Positions 42,676-52,315 are shown, counted from the stretch's first letter. The stretch: 64,000 bases of DNA from Bacteroidota bacterium (GCA_003385605.1 QQUU01000049.1:27719-91718), one strand, 5' to 3'. The notes: generated by a model from the letters alone, not told the origin. A program made the numbers and translations.

Positions 42676-43866
42676 TTAATAATTGATTGTCGTACGTTCG
42701 CTCCAAATAGTGGTTTTATCACCATCAAATGCGATACATTTCGGTACTGTTCTTGAGCAATGACGGGACCATAGAGCATACGTATTGGCTCCTGTACTAC
42801 TGATGCTAAGCCAATTTCCCTCTGAAGTATCCGCTGGCAATGCTACACCATGAGCCAGATAATCGCCCGCAAAACACAACGGACCTGCAATATCAAAGTT
42901 GTTCTCAGGGCCCTGGATTTGCATACCAGCATCATCCCAAATATTCAACGCGAATGGGCGCGCCTTGGTGTAGGCATCACGCATAAAGAAATCGGCACCG
43001 AGGTGAATGAAAACACGACTTTGGTCCAGAACATACTCTACACGAGAAAGTGCGAATCCAGCCTCAGCATGCACCCACTGTCCAAATTCAGTGACTAGGT
43101 GGTACTGTGAATCGGCGAAAATATCTTGTACAATGGCGCCATATTCTGCCATACGAGTCGATTCGGAAAGCGACTCTGACGGCAAGCCGCCACCGATGTC
43201 TAAGGTGTGTATTTGTCCGGGTGAAGCGGCATTGATCTTATCGGCCAACTGCTTCAAGGAGATGAGCGCTTGACGCTGAACCTCAAGATCTTTCATTTGT
43301 GAGCCGCTATGCATATGCAGGGCTTGCACTGGATGCGCTAATGCGGCCTCAAGAATGGCTTCGGCATTAGAAACCGGTACACCAAACTTACTTTCATTTC
43401 GACTTACATCGAACATTTCAGGTGCACCCGTATGTACTTGAGGGTTCACGCGAATACCCACGATACAGGTTGGTTTTGAAGGAAATCGGTCCAATTCACC
43501 CAGGGAATTCACGTTGACCAACATACCGGTCATTCCCGAGACACAGTCTATTTCACTGCGTGTTTTAACTGGGGAGTCAAAAACGATTTTATCTGCCGGG
43601 CACCCCGCCGCAATAGCCATATTCACCTCTTCAATAGAAGCTGCTTCCAAGCCGTAGCCTAAATCCACGAGATGCTTTAACATCTTAGGATGCGGATTCG
43701 TCTTTACTGCAATGGCATGCAAGGTGCTCTTAGAAAATGATTCGCTCAGAAAGGCTAATCTTTCATTGAGCGCTGGCAAGTGAGCAACGATTAGACTCGT
43801 GTCCTGCTCATTCACCTGCCCCTGTGATTGGGCAATTACTTTCGATATGTCCTTGGTCGAAATCAA
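42676..43866 (-). CDS. PLP-dependent decarboxylase-like protein, fold type III (DapDC/ODC superfamily)
   Basis: A 396-residue alanine-racemase-fold enzyme. The PLP lysine is K55 in AIAVKTNPHP; the phosphate-binding loop is DIGGGLPSES; a LHMHSGSQM strand and a GPLCFAGD motif match the catalytic Cys/Asp of diaminopimelate and ornithine decarboxylases. The usual EPGR motif reads EFGQ, so substrate binding probably differs from LysA. The only workable start is TTG, overlapping the stop of the upstream PLP gene (TTGA). Cotranscription with that gene suggests a shared pathway. The substrate is unknown. Confidence 0.82.
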   Translation of the reverse strand: MISTKDISKVIAQSQGQVNEQDTSLIVAHLPALNERLAFLSESFSKSTLHAIAVKTNPHPKMLKHLVDLGYGLEAASIEEVNMAIAAGCPADKIVFDSPVKTRSEIDCVSGMTGMLVNVNSLGELDRFPSKPTCIVGIRVNPQVHTGAPEMFDVSRNESKFGVPVSNAEAILEAALAHPVQALHMHSGSQMKDLEVQRQALISLKQLADKINAASPGQIHTLDIGGGLPSESLSESTRMAEYGAIVQDIFADSQYHLVTEFGQWVHAEAGFALSRVEYVLDQSRVFIHLGADFFMRDAYTKARPFALNIWDDAGMQIQGPENNFDIAGPLCFAGDYLAHGVALPADTSEGNWLSISSTGANTYALWSRHCSRTVPKCIAFDGDKTTIWSERTTINY

Positions 43867-45269
43867 CCAAACATTTTTTTCGCGTAGTCTTCGATAATCT
43901 CAATCACGCGGTAATCGTTGTGCAAATCAATCGCATCCTCTTCCAAGAAAGAACGAACGCTGTACGCACCAATAGCTAAGCGAATAAAACTCTTGTCACC
44001 GTATTGAACCGGCTGTCCGAAGAATACTTTGTTTATACCATCCTTGAAACCTTCATGAGTGGAAGTGGCAATGGCCTTAAACAGGTCCTTTAATTCGGCG
44101 TTGTTCAAAGCACGACCGCCAACCCATACTTGGAAACTGATGATAGACATATTCGTCTTCAACTGATCCGGCATTAATTTGAAGTGCTCAGAATCTTCCA
44201 ATCGAGCCATAACGCCAGTGGCCCAGCGTGTGATTATATCGTCTGTCTGCTGCGTAGACCAGTAGCTGTAAGCCTCCATTTCATCCAAGGCAATCTCCCA
44301 ACGCAGGCGAAGTGATTTATTTTCATTCGCCGGTAGGTGCTCGCGCATGTTTTGCATGAACCAAGGCACATCGTAGGCTGAAAAGAGTTTTCCGTACGGC
44401 GCAATGATTGAGGCGTCTACCTCTTTCAAGCGCTCGCTCCATTTTCTTGGAACCAACATTGCGGCACAGAATGGAGGCGCTTGGAAGAATTTAGAACCCG
44501 TAAGCATGATCATCACATCTTTCTCAAGCAAATCGTGGATGAGCTTCGGATCTACGCGGAATTGACACAAATCGACCACCCACATGGTGCCGTCGTTTGG
44601 ATCAATGATATCAAGATCGTCTTTAATTCCAGATTTGGAACCAAATACCAACGACCCAACTACTGCAGCGTCTTTATTATCTGCAATGATTTCTTTAATT
44701 GCTTTACTGCGGTCAAGGATGTTCCCCTCCGCATCACGAGCATCTAGGTAATGAACCTCGCTTACGTGTTCTGGGTCCACGAAATCACCTTTCACAATGT
44801 TCTCACCGAACTGATTGAAGTTCGCGTAAAAGCGCGTTTCAGACGCATAACCTGAGCCAGAACCCAATTCCTCTGGACAGCTCACAATATTGATGAGCTT
44901 CTTGTTCGGGTTCAGCATCAACTGGAACATCAGTGGGTAGTACACTAAATCCGATCCGGACGGTCCGAAATAAATATCAAACGGCTCGTTGTTCTCACTA
45001 CCGACCAAATCAATAAGTCGCTTGCTTTGTTTTTCGAGCAGACTCTCATAGTTGAGCTCGTCGTACTTGCCCAAGAAGGCCTTAGCTACACCGTGCGAGC
45101 GCGGTGTCAACAAATTGGCAGTACACGAGCCCCGCTGCAATAATGTCTCGTATTCTACAGGATTGAGGTGGTATTTATTGCGGTTGGTACCTTCGATCAG
45201 GTGCACACGTTCGTCACACCCTTGTTCTAAAATTTGACCGATTTCTGCCTTGCTAATCTTGCGGGCCAT
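43863..45269 (-). CDS. Uncharacterised PLP-dependent enzyme, fold type I
   Basis: A 468-residue enzyme resembling class V aminotransferases and cysteine desulfurases in layout. PLP-binding features are FGPSGSDLVYYPLMFQLML (phosphate and ring-stacking region), D233 in WVVDLCQFR (pyridine-N aspartate) and the probable Schiff-base K260 in LTGSKFFQAPPFCAAML. The N-terminal block DERVHLIEGTNRNKYHLNP and RGSCTANLLTPRS look family-specific; I cannot name the family. ATG at 45269 (MARKISKAEIG) is preferred over 45371, which lies near the divergent YfhO start. Operon with the fold-III decarboxylase that overlaps its stop. Reaction unknown. Confidence 0.8.
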   Translation of the reverse strand: MARKISKAEIGQILEQGCDERVHLIEGTNRNKYHLNPVEYETLLQRGSCTANLLTPRSHGVAKAFLGKYDELNYESLLEKQSKRLIDLVGSENNEPFDIYFGPSGSDLVYYPLMFQLMLNPNKKLINIVSCPEELGSGSGYASETRFYANFNQFGENIVKGDFVDPEHVSEVHYLDARDAEGNILDRSKAIKEIIADNKDAAVVGSLVFGSKSGIKDDLDIIDPNDGTMWVVDLCQFRVDPKLIHDLLEKDVMIMLTGSKFFQAPPFCAAMLVPRKWSERLKEVDASIIAPYGKLFSAYDVPWFMQNMREHLPANENKSLRLRWEIALDEMEAYSYWSTQQTDDIITRWATGVMARLEDSEHFKLMPDQLKTNMSIISFQVWVGGRALNNAELKDLFKAIATSTHEGFKDGINKVFFGQPVQYGDKSFIRLAIGAYSVRSFLEEDAIDLHNDYRVIEIIEDYAKKMFG

Positions 45270-45390
45270 ATCAATGCGTTGTGTTAGGTCCGAAAAATAC
45301 CACCTAATCGAGGGATTATCAAGGTTAAGACACCTTATTATTCCACAAGTTTTGGTAGTTTGGAGGTCCAAATAACGAGCACAACCTACT

Positions 45391-47844
45391 ATGAAGCAAT
45401 GGATGCCACTTTTGCGTACTTGGATCCTTCCAATCGCAATTCTACTCGGCTTGAATGTAGCCTTTCTAAGCCCTGCTTACCTCAGCGGCGATATTCTTGA
45501 CCAAGACGATATAAAATTAGGCTACGCCAAAAGCAAAGAAATACGTGATTACCGAGAGGCCAATGGCGAAGAGCCCCTTTGGACCAACTCGATGTTCAGC
45601 GGTATGCCTACGGCACAGATTTCTACGAAATACGGTGGCAACATATTTCAATATATCACAGGTGCGGTAAAAGCTATTGGTGGGACCACCTCCTCTACGT
45701 ACATCATTTTCTATCTGATGATCGGAGGATTTATAGGACTAAGAGGCCTCGGTGTAAACCACTGGCTCAGTACCATCGGCGGCTTCGCTTATGGATATTC
45801 AGGCTTTTTTATCATCGGTTACGCGGCGGGGCACAATGCCAAGGTAAATACCGCAGCTTTCATCCCTCTGATGATTATGGCGCTGCTGCTCATCTTCGAA
45901 AAGAAGAATTGGAAAGCAATGATTCTCATGGCCATTTTTGCGGGTCTTAGCATCCATAGAAACCACTTCCAGATCACCTATTATGCCGGCCTATTTATGG
46001 GAATCATCTGGATCACCTACCTCATTAAATATGCTCGCGAAAAGGCACTTCCAGAGTTCGCTAAACTTACTGGATGGCTCCTGGTAGCCGCAGTTCTAAG
46101 CATCGGCCCTAACCTCGCCAATATGTGGGGAACGCAGGTGTATACGAAGGAAAGTATGCGTGGCGGGATTTCAGAATTGACCAATAAAAACCAAAACCAA
46201 GGCGAAGGCGGTCTTTCGTTCGATTATGCGATGGCCTGGTCCAGCGGCGTTTATGAAAGTGTTGCTCTAGTGATTCCAAATGCCGCTGGCGGTGGTATGA
46301 TGGTCGATTACTCAGATATGGGCACAGAAACCTTTGATCAGCTCGTCCGCGCCTTCCGTCAGCAAGGAATGAATGCCAGTCAAGCCGAGGCACAAGCCAA
46401 TCAATACATGGGCGCTGCCTTCATGAAGTGGACGGGAGAAAGCATGGGTAACGGCGCCTACTATGTGGGTGCAGGCGTATTTTTCCTCTTCTGCCTGGCC
46501 CTGTTTACCGTTGGTGGAACAATGAGAAATTGGGTACTGGCTTCAGGTATCGTCTTCCTATTTATGGCTTGGGGGTCCAATTTTGAATCCTTCAATAAAC
46601 TCCTATTCAACGCACTGCCACTTTACAATAAATTCCGTGTGCCATCGATGGCGATGGTAGTACTCTTCTTCCTCATCCCATTCTACGGCATCTATGGTCT
46701 GAACAGTTGGATAGGACTTGATAAGGCAGCGAGAATGAAAGCCTTCACTCGAGGAGCAGCAACATTTGCCGGGTTCGTAGTCCTCTTTGGATTGATCGCG
46801 CCGTATGCGATGAACCTCGAAGGAGCGCGCGACGCAAGCTTCACACAACAAGGCTTTTCTCTCGATCAGCTCATTAGTGACCGTCAAGGAATCATTACAA
46901 GCTCAGCAATGCGCTCTCTAATCTTTGGCTTACTCACTGCAGCAGCCTTGTACGTATGGCACATTGGGAAATTGAATCAAATAGCTGCCATTGCCGTTGT
47001 TGGCGCGATCACCTTATTAGACCTCTACGGTTTTGACCGCGATCAGTTAGAATTGGACGACTTCCAATCCAAACGCCAATGGGAACAACAATATGCACCG
47101 AATGCAGCCAACCAAGCGATCCTGCAAGACAGCGACCCACACTTCCGCGTTTGGAACAGCATGGCAGGTCTTACCAATGATAGTTATACCAGCTACCACC
47201 ATAAAAGTATTGGAGGCTACCACGGTGCCAAACTACAGCGCTATCAAGACCTTATCGACAACCAGCTTAACAAGCAAAACATGGCGTGTTTCAGCATGCT
47301 CAATGCCAAATACATCATCGCTCAGGGTGCCAATGGCCAACCACAAGCCCAGCGCAATCCGAATGCTTGTGGAAATGCCTGGTCGGTAAACAGTGTGAAT
47401 GTAGTAGCGAACGCGGATGCAGAAATGGCGGCGCTCTCTAGTTTCAATCCAAAAACGACAGCAGTTGTGGATGCGCGTTACAGCGATTATTTAGGCAATA
47501 CAGCCTCATTCGCTCCAGCCAAAGTGAAGCTCACGAGCTATGATCCAAAGTATATGGAGTATAGTTTTGAAGGCGGAAATGCCTTTGTGGTCTTCTCGGA
47601 AATCTACTACGAAGGCTCTGGCAACGACTGGCAAGCCTACATCGATGGTGAACCTGTAGAGCACATTCGAGTGAATTACACCTTGCGCGGCATGAAAGTA
47701 CCTGCTGGAAGACATGAAATCGTGTTTGAATTCAAACCAAAGTCATTCTATGCCGGTCAAAAGGTAAATATGGCTGGATCAGGCCTGCTTTTGCTTCTAA
47801 TCGCCTACTTCGGATGGTCGGCCTACAAAGAGAACAAAGCTTAA
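45391..47844 (+). CDS. YfhO family multi-spanning membrane protein
   Basis: An 817-residue protein with about 12 predicted membrane helices and a C-terminal soluble beta domain (about residues 640-790). Its N-terminal part (LSPAYLSGDILDQDDIKLGY, then WTNSMFSGMPTAQIS) is typical of Bacteroidota YfhO proteins, which resemble GT-C-type lipid-linked sugar transferases. YfhO in Firmicutes acts in lipoteichoic acid glycosylation; here the role is unknown but probably envelope glycan or lipid modification. Last helix at the C-terminus (LLLLLIAYFGWSAYKENKA). It faces a glycosyltransferase gene across a shared terminator. Confidence 0.88.
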   Translation: MKQWMPLLRTWILPIAILLGLNVAFLSPAYLSGDILDQDDIKLGYAKSKEIRDYREANGEEPLWTNSMFSGMPTAQISTKYGGNIFQYITGAVKAIGGTTSSTYIIFYLMIGGFIGLRGLGVNHWLSTIGGFAYGYSGFFIIGYAAGHNAKVNTAAFIPLMIMALLLIFEKKNWKAMILMAIFAGLSIHRNHFQITYYAGLFMGIIWITYLIKYAREKALPEFAKLTGWLLVAAVLSIGPNLANMWGTQVYTKESMRGGISELTNKNQNQGEGGLSFDYAMAWSSGVYESVALVIPNAAGGGMMVDYSDMGTETFDQLVRAFRQQGMNASQAEAQANQYMGAAFMKWTGESMGNGAYYVGAGVFFLFCLALFTVGGTMRNWVLASGIVFLFMAWGSNFESFNKLLFNALPLYNKFRVPSMAMVVLFFLIPFYGIYGLNSWIGLDKAARMKAFTRGAATFAGFVVLFGLIAPYAMNLEGARDASFTQQGFSLDQLISDRQGIITSSAMRSLIFGLLTAAALYVWHIGKLNQIAAIAVVGAITLLDLYGFDRDQLELDDFQSKRQWEQQYAPNAANQAILQDSDPHFRVWNSMAGLTNDSYTSYHHKSIGGYHGAKLQRYQDLIDNQLNKQNMACFSMLNAKYIIAQGANGQPQAQRNPNACGNAWSVNSVNVVANADAEMAALSSFNPKTTAVVDARYSDYLGNTASFAPAKVKLTSYDPKYMEYSFEGGNAFVVFSEIYYEGSGNDWQAYIDGEPVEHIRVNYTLRGMKVPAGRHEIVFEFKPKSFYAGQKVNMAGSGLLLLLIAYFGWSAYKENKA

Positions 47845-47861
47845 TTTTTCTTGAGATAAAT

Positions 47862-47894
47862 AAAAAAGCCACCCGCTGCGCGGGTGGCTTTTTT
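47862..47894. terminator. Bidirectional intrinsic terminator
   Basis: An A-tract, GCCACCCGC, loop TGC, GCGGGTGGC and a T-tract: a 15-base perfect stem between the convergent YfhO and glycosyltransferase genes. Confidence 0.93.
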
Positions 47895-47912
47895 TGTCGG
47901 TTCTATTTTTCC

Positions 47913-49178
47913 TTAGTCGCCAAACACAGCCTTCAACACGGCCTTGGCTTGAACACTTCTTTCATAAGGAGCCGTAAGCGCTGTGTCCAACCTTGGACTT
48001 TGCTGCTTGTGAGATTTCAAGAAATCAACAATTCCTGCTGTATTTCCATAGCTGAAGACCTCCCCTGCCTGAGCATCGCGAATGATCCCTGCTGCATCAC
48101 CATCCACGGGACCCAATCCCAAAATAGGATTACCAGCACCTAGATAGTCAAAGAGCTTTCCAGGGATGTGTCCTTTTGCACTCTCGACCTCCGGCAGCAA
48201 GAATAGGGACAAGTGACTGCCCATCATCATGGCATTCAATTCCTTTTTTGGCACATATTCCACAAACTCCAGCTGTACATGATCAGCGGCATTTTCTAAA
48301 CGCTCCTTACTCAATCCGTCCCAAGAACCAATTACTTTCAGAAGTACCGGAAAATCGAGCTGATTCAAGGCAGTTATAAAATCGGCCACGGGATATTGTG
48401 CAGCCAATGTACCCGCATAGGTGATGGTGAATTCCTCGGGCCGACGAGCTTGCTCGCCAGCAAAATCTTCGGCATCAAAACCGTTGGTCACTGTGTGCAC
48501 CTTAGTCATCGGCACTGCGCCTTTACTTTGGTAGAGTTTGCTCCATGCAGGACTAACACTCAACAAAGCATCGCAAGTAGCGAACACCTTTCGTTCTAAT
48601 CCGCGCTCGTAGGCCCGAGTAAGGGCTGTAGGGTAAAATTTACGGTAGTAATAAATATCCGTCCACGGATCGCGGAAATCAGCGGTCCAATGGATGCCGT
48701 ACTTCTGCTTCAACTTCAATCCTACCAGCTGTGTGCTGTGTGGTGGAGAAGTTGTTATCCAGTGCCTCACATCGTGTTGCGTAATGATTTGCTCGGCAGC
48801 GCGGTAGGCGTGATCGTTCCAGCCTTTACGAGCGTCGGGAACAAAGAAATTGCCACGAACAAATCGAGCAATTTTCTGCAGCGCACTCACCTTGGCATCC
48901 TCACCACTAAATCCACTAAAGGGCACTTGTTTTTTACCGGTCACCTTCTTGTAGGCGCCAAACTTTTCACTGGTTCCAGTGCGAATAACGGTAATGCCAT
49001 CGGCCACATCGGCTTGTAAGCCTTCATCGCGCAAAGGATAGGTTGCCTTATCCGCATCCACAGTAACCACGTACAGCTCAACGCCTTCACGAGCGAGGTA
49101 TTTGCTGAGCTTCAACCAACGCTGAACGCCAGGTCCGCCTGCAGGAGGCCAATAATATGTGATGATTCCAAGTTTCAA
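47913..49178 (-). CDS. Glycosyltransferase family 4
   Basis: A 421-residue GT-B enzyme. The N-terminal block LGIITYYWPPAGGPGVQRWL is a hallmark of a GT4 subgroup, with the glycine-rich acceptor/donor loop. WTADFRDPWTDIYYY and the C-terminal domain (TITYAGTLAAQYPVADFI, LLPEVESAKGHIPGKLFDYLGAG) provide the Glu/Lys donor-binding residues. Cytoplasmic, probably acting in surface polysaccharide synthesis. It starts two bases after the small DUF4834-type gene and is convergent with YfhO. Confidence 0.88.
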   Translation of the reverse strand: MKLGIITYYWPPAGGPGVQRWLKLSKYLAREGVELYVVTVDADKATYPLRDEGLQADVADGITVIRTGTSEKFGAYKKVTGKKQVPFSGFSGEDAKVSALQKIARFVRGNFFVPDARKGWNDHAYRAAEQIITQHDVRHWITTSPPHSTQLVGLKLKQKYGIHWTADFRDPWTDIYYYRKFYPTALTRAYERGLERKVFATCDALLSVSPAWSKLYQSKGAVPMTKVHTVTNGFDAEDFAGEQARRPEEFTITYAGTLAAQYPVADFITALNQLDFPVLLKVIGSWDGLSKERLENAADHVQLEFVEYVPKKELNAMMMGSHLSLFLLPEVESAKGHIPGKLFDYLGAGNPILGLGPVDGDAAGIIRDAQAGEVFSYGNTAGIVDFLKSHKQQSPRLDTALTAPYERSVQAKAVLKAVFGD

Positions 49179-49180
49179 GG

Positions 49181-49372
49181 CTACTTATCTTCTTTCACCT
49201 CCTCGTAGTCGATGTATTCACCCACATCTTTTTTCACACTACTGCGCTTCTCGCGAGTTCCGCTGGAAGGGCGGTTGCTTCTTTTACGAGGTGCGGGAGC
49301 ACCACCAAAGAATCTGTCGAGCCCTCGGAAGATGAAATAAGCAAGGATAGTTAGTGCTATGAATCTAAACAC
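49181..49372 (-). CDS. Small membrane protein, DUF4834-like
   Basis: A 63-residue protein starting at GTG 49372: one N-terminal helix (FRFIALTILAYFIFRGLDRF), then a Gly/Pro/Arg-rich linker and an acidic end (YIDYEEVKEDK). The pattern resembles the DUF4834 family of Bacteroidota. A longer frame with ATG at 49432 is rejected because its first codons lie within the carB terminator hairpin and would place a very basic tail before the helix. It is joined to the glycosyltransferase gene by a two-base gap. Confidence 0.7.
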   Translation of the reverse strand: MFRFIALTILAYFIFRGLDRFFGGAPAPRKRSNRPSSGTREKRSSVKKDVGEYIDYEEVKEDK

Positions 49373-49387
49373 GCAGCGAAATTTTTT

Positions 49388-49395
49388 CCAAGATA
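49388..49395 (-). promoter_or_regulatory. Possible -7 element fused to the carB terminator
   Basis: TATCTTGG on the minus strand (one mismatch to TAnnTTTG) begins at the end of the carB terminator T-run and lies 15 bases before the GTG at 49372. Confidence 0.38.
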
Positions 49396-49428
49396 AAAAA
49401 GAATCCCGGCGCCGATGGCGCCGGGATT
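49394..49428 (-). terminator. carB intrinsic terminator
   Basis: AATCCCGGCGCC / GGCGCCGGGATT, a 12-base perfect stem with a three-base loop, followed on the minus strand by C and six T. Confidence 0.93.
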
Positions 49429-49446
49429 TCAAAACTTCTGTTAACG

Positions 49447-52299
49447 TTAGCGGCTCAAATACAGGCTGCGCTCGCTATGTAATTTCTTAAATACTGGATC
49501 TTTCAAATCCTTGATGAATCGGATCTCCTCACCTGTAGACTTCATCTCTGGTCCAAGCTTCTTGTTCACGTTCGGGAATTTGCTGAACGAGAATACAGGA
49601 ATCTTGATAGCGAAGCCATCCATCTGTGGATTGAAATCAAAGTCTTTCACCTTCTTCGTACCCAACATCACTTTCGTGGCGTAATTCACGTACGGCTCAC
49701 CGTATGCCTTACAGATAAACGGTACGGTACGCGATGCACGAGGGTTGGCCTCGATGATATACACAACGTCGTCTTTGATGGCGAACTGAATGTTGATCAG
49801 CCCTTTGGTATCGAGCGCCTTCGCAATATTGATCGTATGCTCCTTGATTTGCTCCATAACGAGCGGCCCGAGGTTAAACGGCGGCAATACTGCCGAGCTA
49901 TCGCCCGAGTGAATACCACACGGCTCAATGTGCTCCATGATTCCAATAATGTAGGCATCTTCACCATCACAAATGGCATCCGCCTCTGCTTCGATGGCCC
50001 CATCTAAATAGTGGTCAAGAAGTACGCGGTTGCCTTCAAACTCCTTGAAGAGGTTGATCACGTGGTGCTGGAGTTCTTCCTTATTGATCACAATCTTCAT
50101 CCCTTGACCACCCAATACGTACGACGGACGTACAAGGATTGGGAAGCCTAGTTCATCAGAGATATCCAAAGCCTCATCAGCGTTCGTAGCTACATCAAAT
50201 TTCGGATACGGAATGTCGATTTCCTTGAGCAGCGTTGAGAATCGGCCCCTATCTTCTGCCAAATCCAAGGCCTCGTAAGAAGTACCGATAATTTCGATGC
50301 CGTAACGGCTCATCTTCTCGGCCAATTTCAATGCCGTCTGACCGCCCAACTGAACGATCACACCGCGAGGCTTCTCGTGAAGAATGATATCATAAATGTG
50401 TTCCCAGAATACCGGCTCGAAGTACAACTTATCTGCAGTATCAAAGTCTGTACTTACCGTCTCCGGGTTACAGTTGATCATGATGGTTTCATAGCCTTCT
50501 TCGCGAGCACTCAAAACACCGTGTACACAGCTGTAATCAAATTCAATACCCTGACCAATGCGGTTAGGTCCCGAACCTAAAACGATGATTTTCTCGCGGT
50601 CGGTTACCTCACTTTCGTTTTCAATGATCTCCACGCCATCCGCAGTCACGTAAGGCATCTCGAAGGTAGAATAGTAATATGGCGTCTGCGCTGGGAACTC
50701 TGCAGCACAAGTATCTACGAGCTTCCATACACGTTTAATACCGAGATCTGTTCTCTTTTGGTGTACCTCGCTTTCTAAGGCACGAACCATGTGTGCAATC
50801 TGACGATCGGCAAAACCTTTCATCTTCGCCTCTTGGATCAACTCCTTCGGCAGACTCTCAAGGCTGTGCTTCTCAATACGTGCTTGCACCTTCGCGAGAT
50901 CTTCAATCTCCTTTAAGAACCACATGTCAATCTTCGTAATGTCGAAGATGGTGCGCAGTGGAATCCCCATTTGGATGGCATCATAAAGCACGAACAAACG
51001 GTCAGAAGAAGCATGTTCTAGTTTGTGCAAGATGGTGTCCTGATCGGTCAATCCTTTACCGTCAGCACCCAAGCCATTGCGCTTGATTTCGAGCGATTGC
51101 GCCGCTTTATGCAAGGCTTCTTGGAAGCTGCGGCCAATTCCCATAACCTCCCCTACGGCTTTCATCTGAATGCCCAGTCGCGTATCTGCTCCTTCGAATT
51201 TTTCAAAGTTCCAACGAGGGATCTTTACGATCACATAATCCAAGGTAGGCTCAAAGTACGCTGTCGTCGTTTTGGTGATCTGGTTCATCAGCTCATCCAA
51301 GGTGTAACCGATGGCCATCTTGGCTGCAATCTTTGCGATAGGATATCCTGTCGCTTTCGATGCCAATGCTGACGAGCGGCTCACACGAGGGTTGATCTCA
51401 ATAGCAACGATATCCTCGTTTTCATCAGGGCTCACTGCGAACTGCACGTTACATCCACCTGCGAATGTTCCAATGCTACGCATCATTTTAATCGCCATAT
51501 CACGCATCTTTTGGTACGTGGTATCGCTTAATGTCATTGCAGGAGCAACGGTAATTGAATCACCCGTGTGGATACCCATTGGATCCATGTTCTCAATAGA
51601 ACAGATGATGATAATGTTGTCGTTTTTATCGCGAAGCAACTCCAGCTCATACTCCTTCCATCCGAGTAGGGCCTTGTCAATCATTACTTCGTGGATTGGA
51701 CTAATCTCTAGTCCGCGGCTGAGGGCCGTATCAAATTCATCTTCGGTGTGCACGAACGTAGCACCCGCACCACCAAGGGTAAATGAGGCACGCACACAAA
51801 GTGGAAAGCCAAACTCCTGGGCAGTTTCCTTACCGCGTAAGAAGCTCTTCGCAATACGAGACGGTGCCATAGGCACATCAATCTCCTCCATCAATTTGCG
51901 GAACTCGTCTCTATCCTCAGTAATGTTAATGGCATCAATATCGACACCAATAATCTTCACGCCATTTTCCTCCCAAATACCCTGCTTATCGGCTTCGATA
52001 CAAAGGTTCAACGCAGTCTGTCCACCCATGGTAGGAAGAACTACATCGATATCGGGATGAGTCTTCAAAATGTCCTCAATGCTCTCCACAGTAAGTGGTT
52101 TGAGGTAAATGTTATCGGCAACAACCTCATCCGTCATGATGGTTGCTGGGTTGGAATTAATGAGGGTAACAATGATGCCTTCTTCTCTCAGGGAGCGTGA
52201 GGCTTGTGATCCAGAATAATCGAACTCACATGCTTGGCCAATAACGATAGGACCAGATCCGATTATTAAGACGTGCTTGATGGAAGTATCTTTCGGCAT
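49447..52299 (-). CDS. carB: Carbamoyl-phosphate synthase large subunit (without allosteric domain)
   Basis: A 950-residue enzyme making carbamoyl phosphate for pyrimidines and arginine. Two ATP-grasp halves are complete: GSGPIVIGQACEFDYSGSQA and GSGPNRIGQGIEFDYSCVHG, each followed by NSNPATIMTDEV or NCNPETVSTDFD, and the metal-binding EINPRVSRSSALASKATG and EANPRASRTVPFICKAYG. The chain stops at LHSERSLYLSR, where longer CarB proteins (about 1070) continue into the MGS-like domain that binds UMP and ornithine. This short form is usual in flavobacteria. The promoter box is at 52316-52323. carA is not adjacent. Confidence 0.96.
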   Translation of the reverse strand: MPKDTSIKHVLIIGSGPIVIGQACEFDYSGSQASRSLREEGIIVTLINSNPATIMTDEVVADNIYLKPLTVESIEDILKTHPDIDVVLPTMGGQTALNLCIEADKQGIWEENGVKIIGVDIDAINITEDRDEFRKLMEEIDVPMAPSRIAKSFLRGKETAQEFGFPLCVRASFTLGGAGATFVHTEDEFDTALSRGLEISPIHEVMIDKALLGWKEYELELLRDKNDNIIIICSIENMDPMGIHTGDSITVAPAMTLSDTTYQKMRDMAIKMMRSIGTFAGGCNVQFAVSPDENEDIVAIEINPRVSRSSALASKATGYPIAKIAAKMAIGYTLDELMNQITKTTTAYFEPTLDYVIVKIPRWNFEKFEGADTRLGIQMKAVGEVMGIGRSFQEALHKAAQSLEIKRNGLGADGKGLTDQDTILHKLEHASSDRLFVLYDAIQMGIPLRTIFDITKIDMWFLKEIEDLAKVQARIEKHSLESLPKELIQEAKMKGFADRQIAHMVRALESEVHQKRTDLGIKRVWKLVDTCAAEFPAQTPYYYSTFEMPYVTADGVEIIENESEVTDREKIIVLGSGPNRIGQGIEFDYSCVHGVLSAREEGYETIMINCNPETVSTDFDTADKLYFEPVFWEHIYDIILHEKPRGVIVQLGGQTALKLAEKMSRYGIEIIGTSYEALDLAEDRGRFSTLLKEIDIPYPKFDVATNADEALDISDELGFPILVRPSYVLGGQGMKIVINKEELQHHVINLFKEFEGNRVLLDHYLDGAIEAEADAICDGEDAYIIGIMEHIEPCGIHSGDSSAVLPPFNLGPLVMEQIKEHTINIAKALDTKGLINIQFAIKDDVVYIIEANPRASRTVPFICKAYGEPYVNYATKVMLGTKKVKDFDFNPQMDGFAIKIPVFSFSKFPNVNKKLGPEMKSTGEEIRFIKDLKDPVFKKLHSERSLYLSR

Positions 52300-52315
52300 G
52301 AACTTAAGATTTGTG

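Noticed and set aside
49373..49432. ATG start for the DUF4834-like gene at 49432
   Set aside because: It lies in the carB terminator hairpin and would place about 20 mostly basic residues before the membrane helix; GTG at 49372 fits better.
51311..52060. 249-residue plus-strand frame
   Set aside because: Antisense to the carB ATP-grasp region, which is plainly coding; no recognisable domain in the reverse frame.
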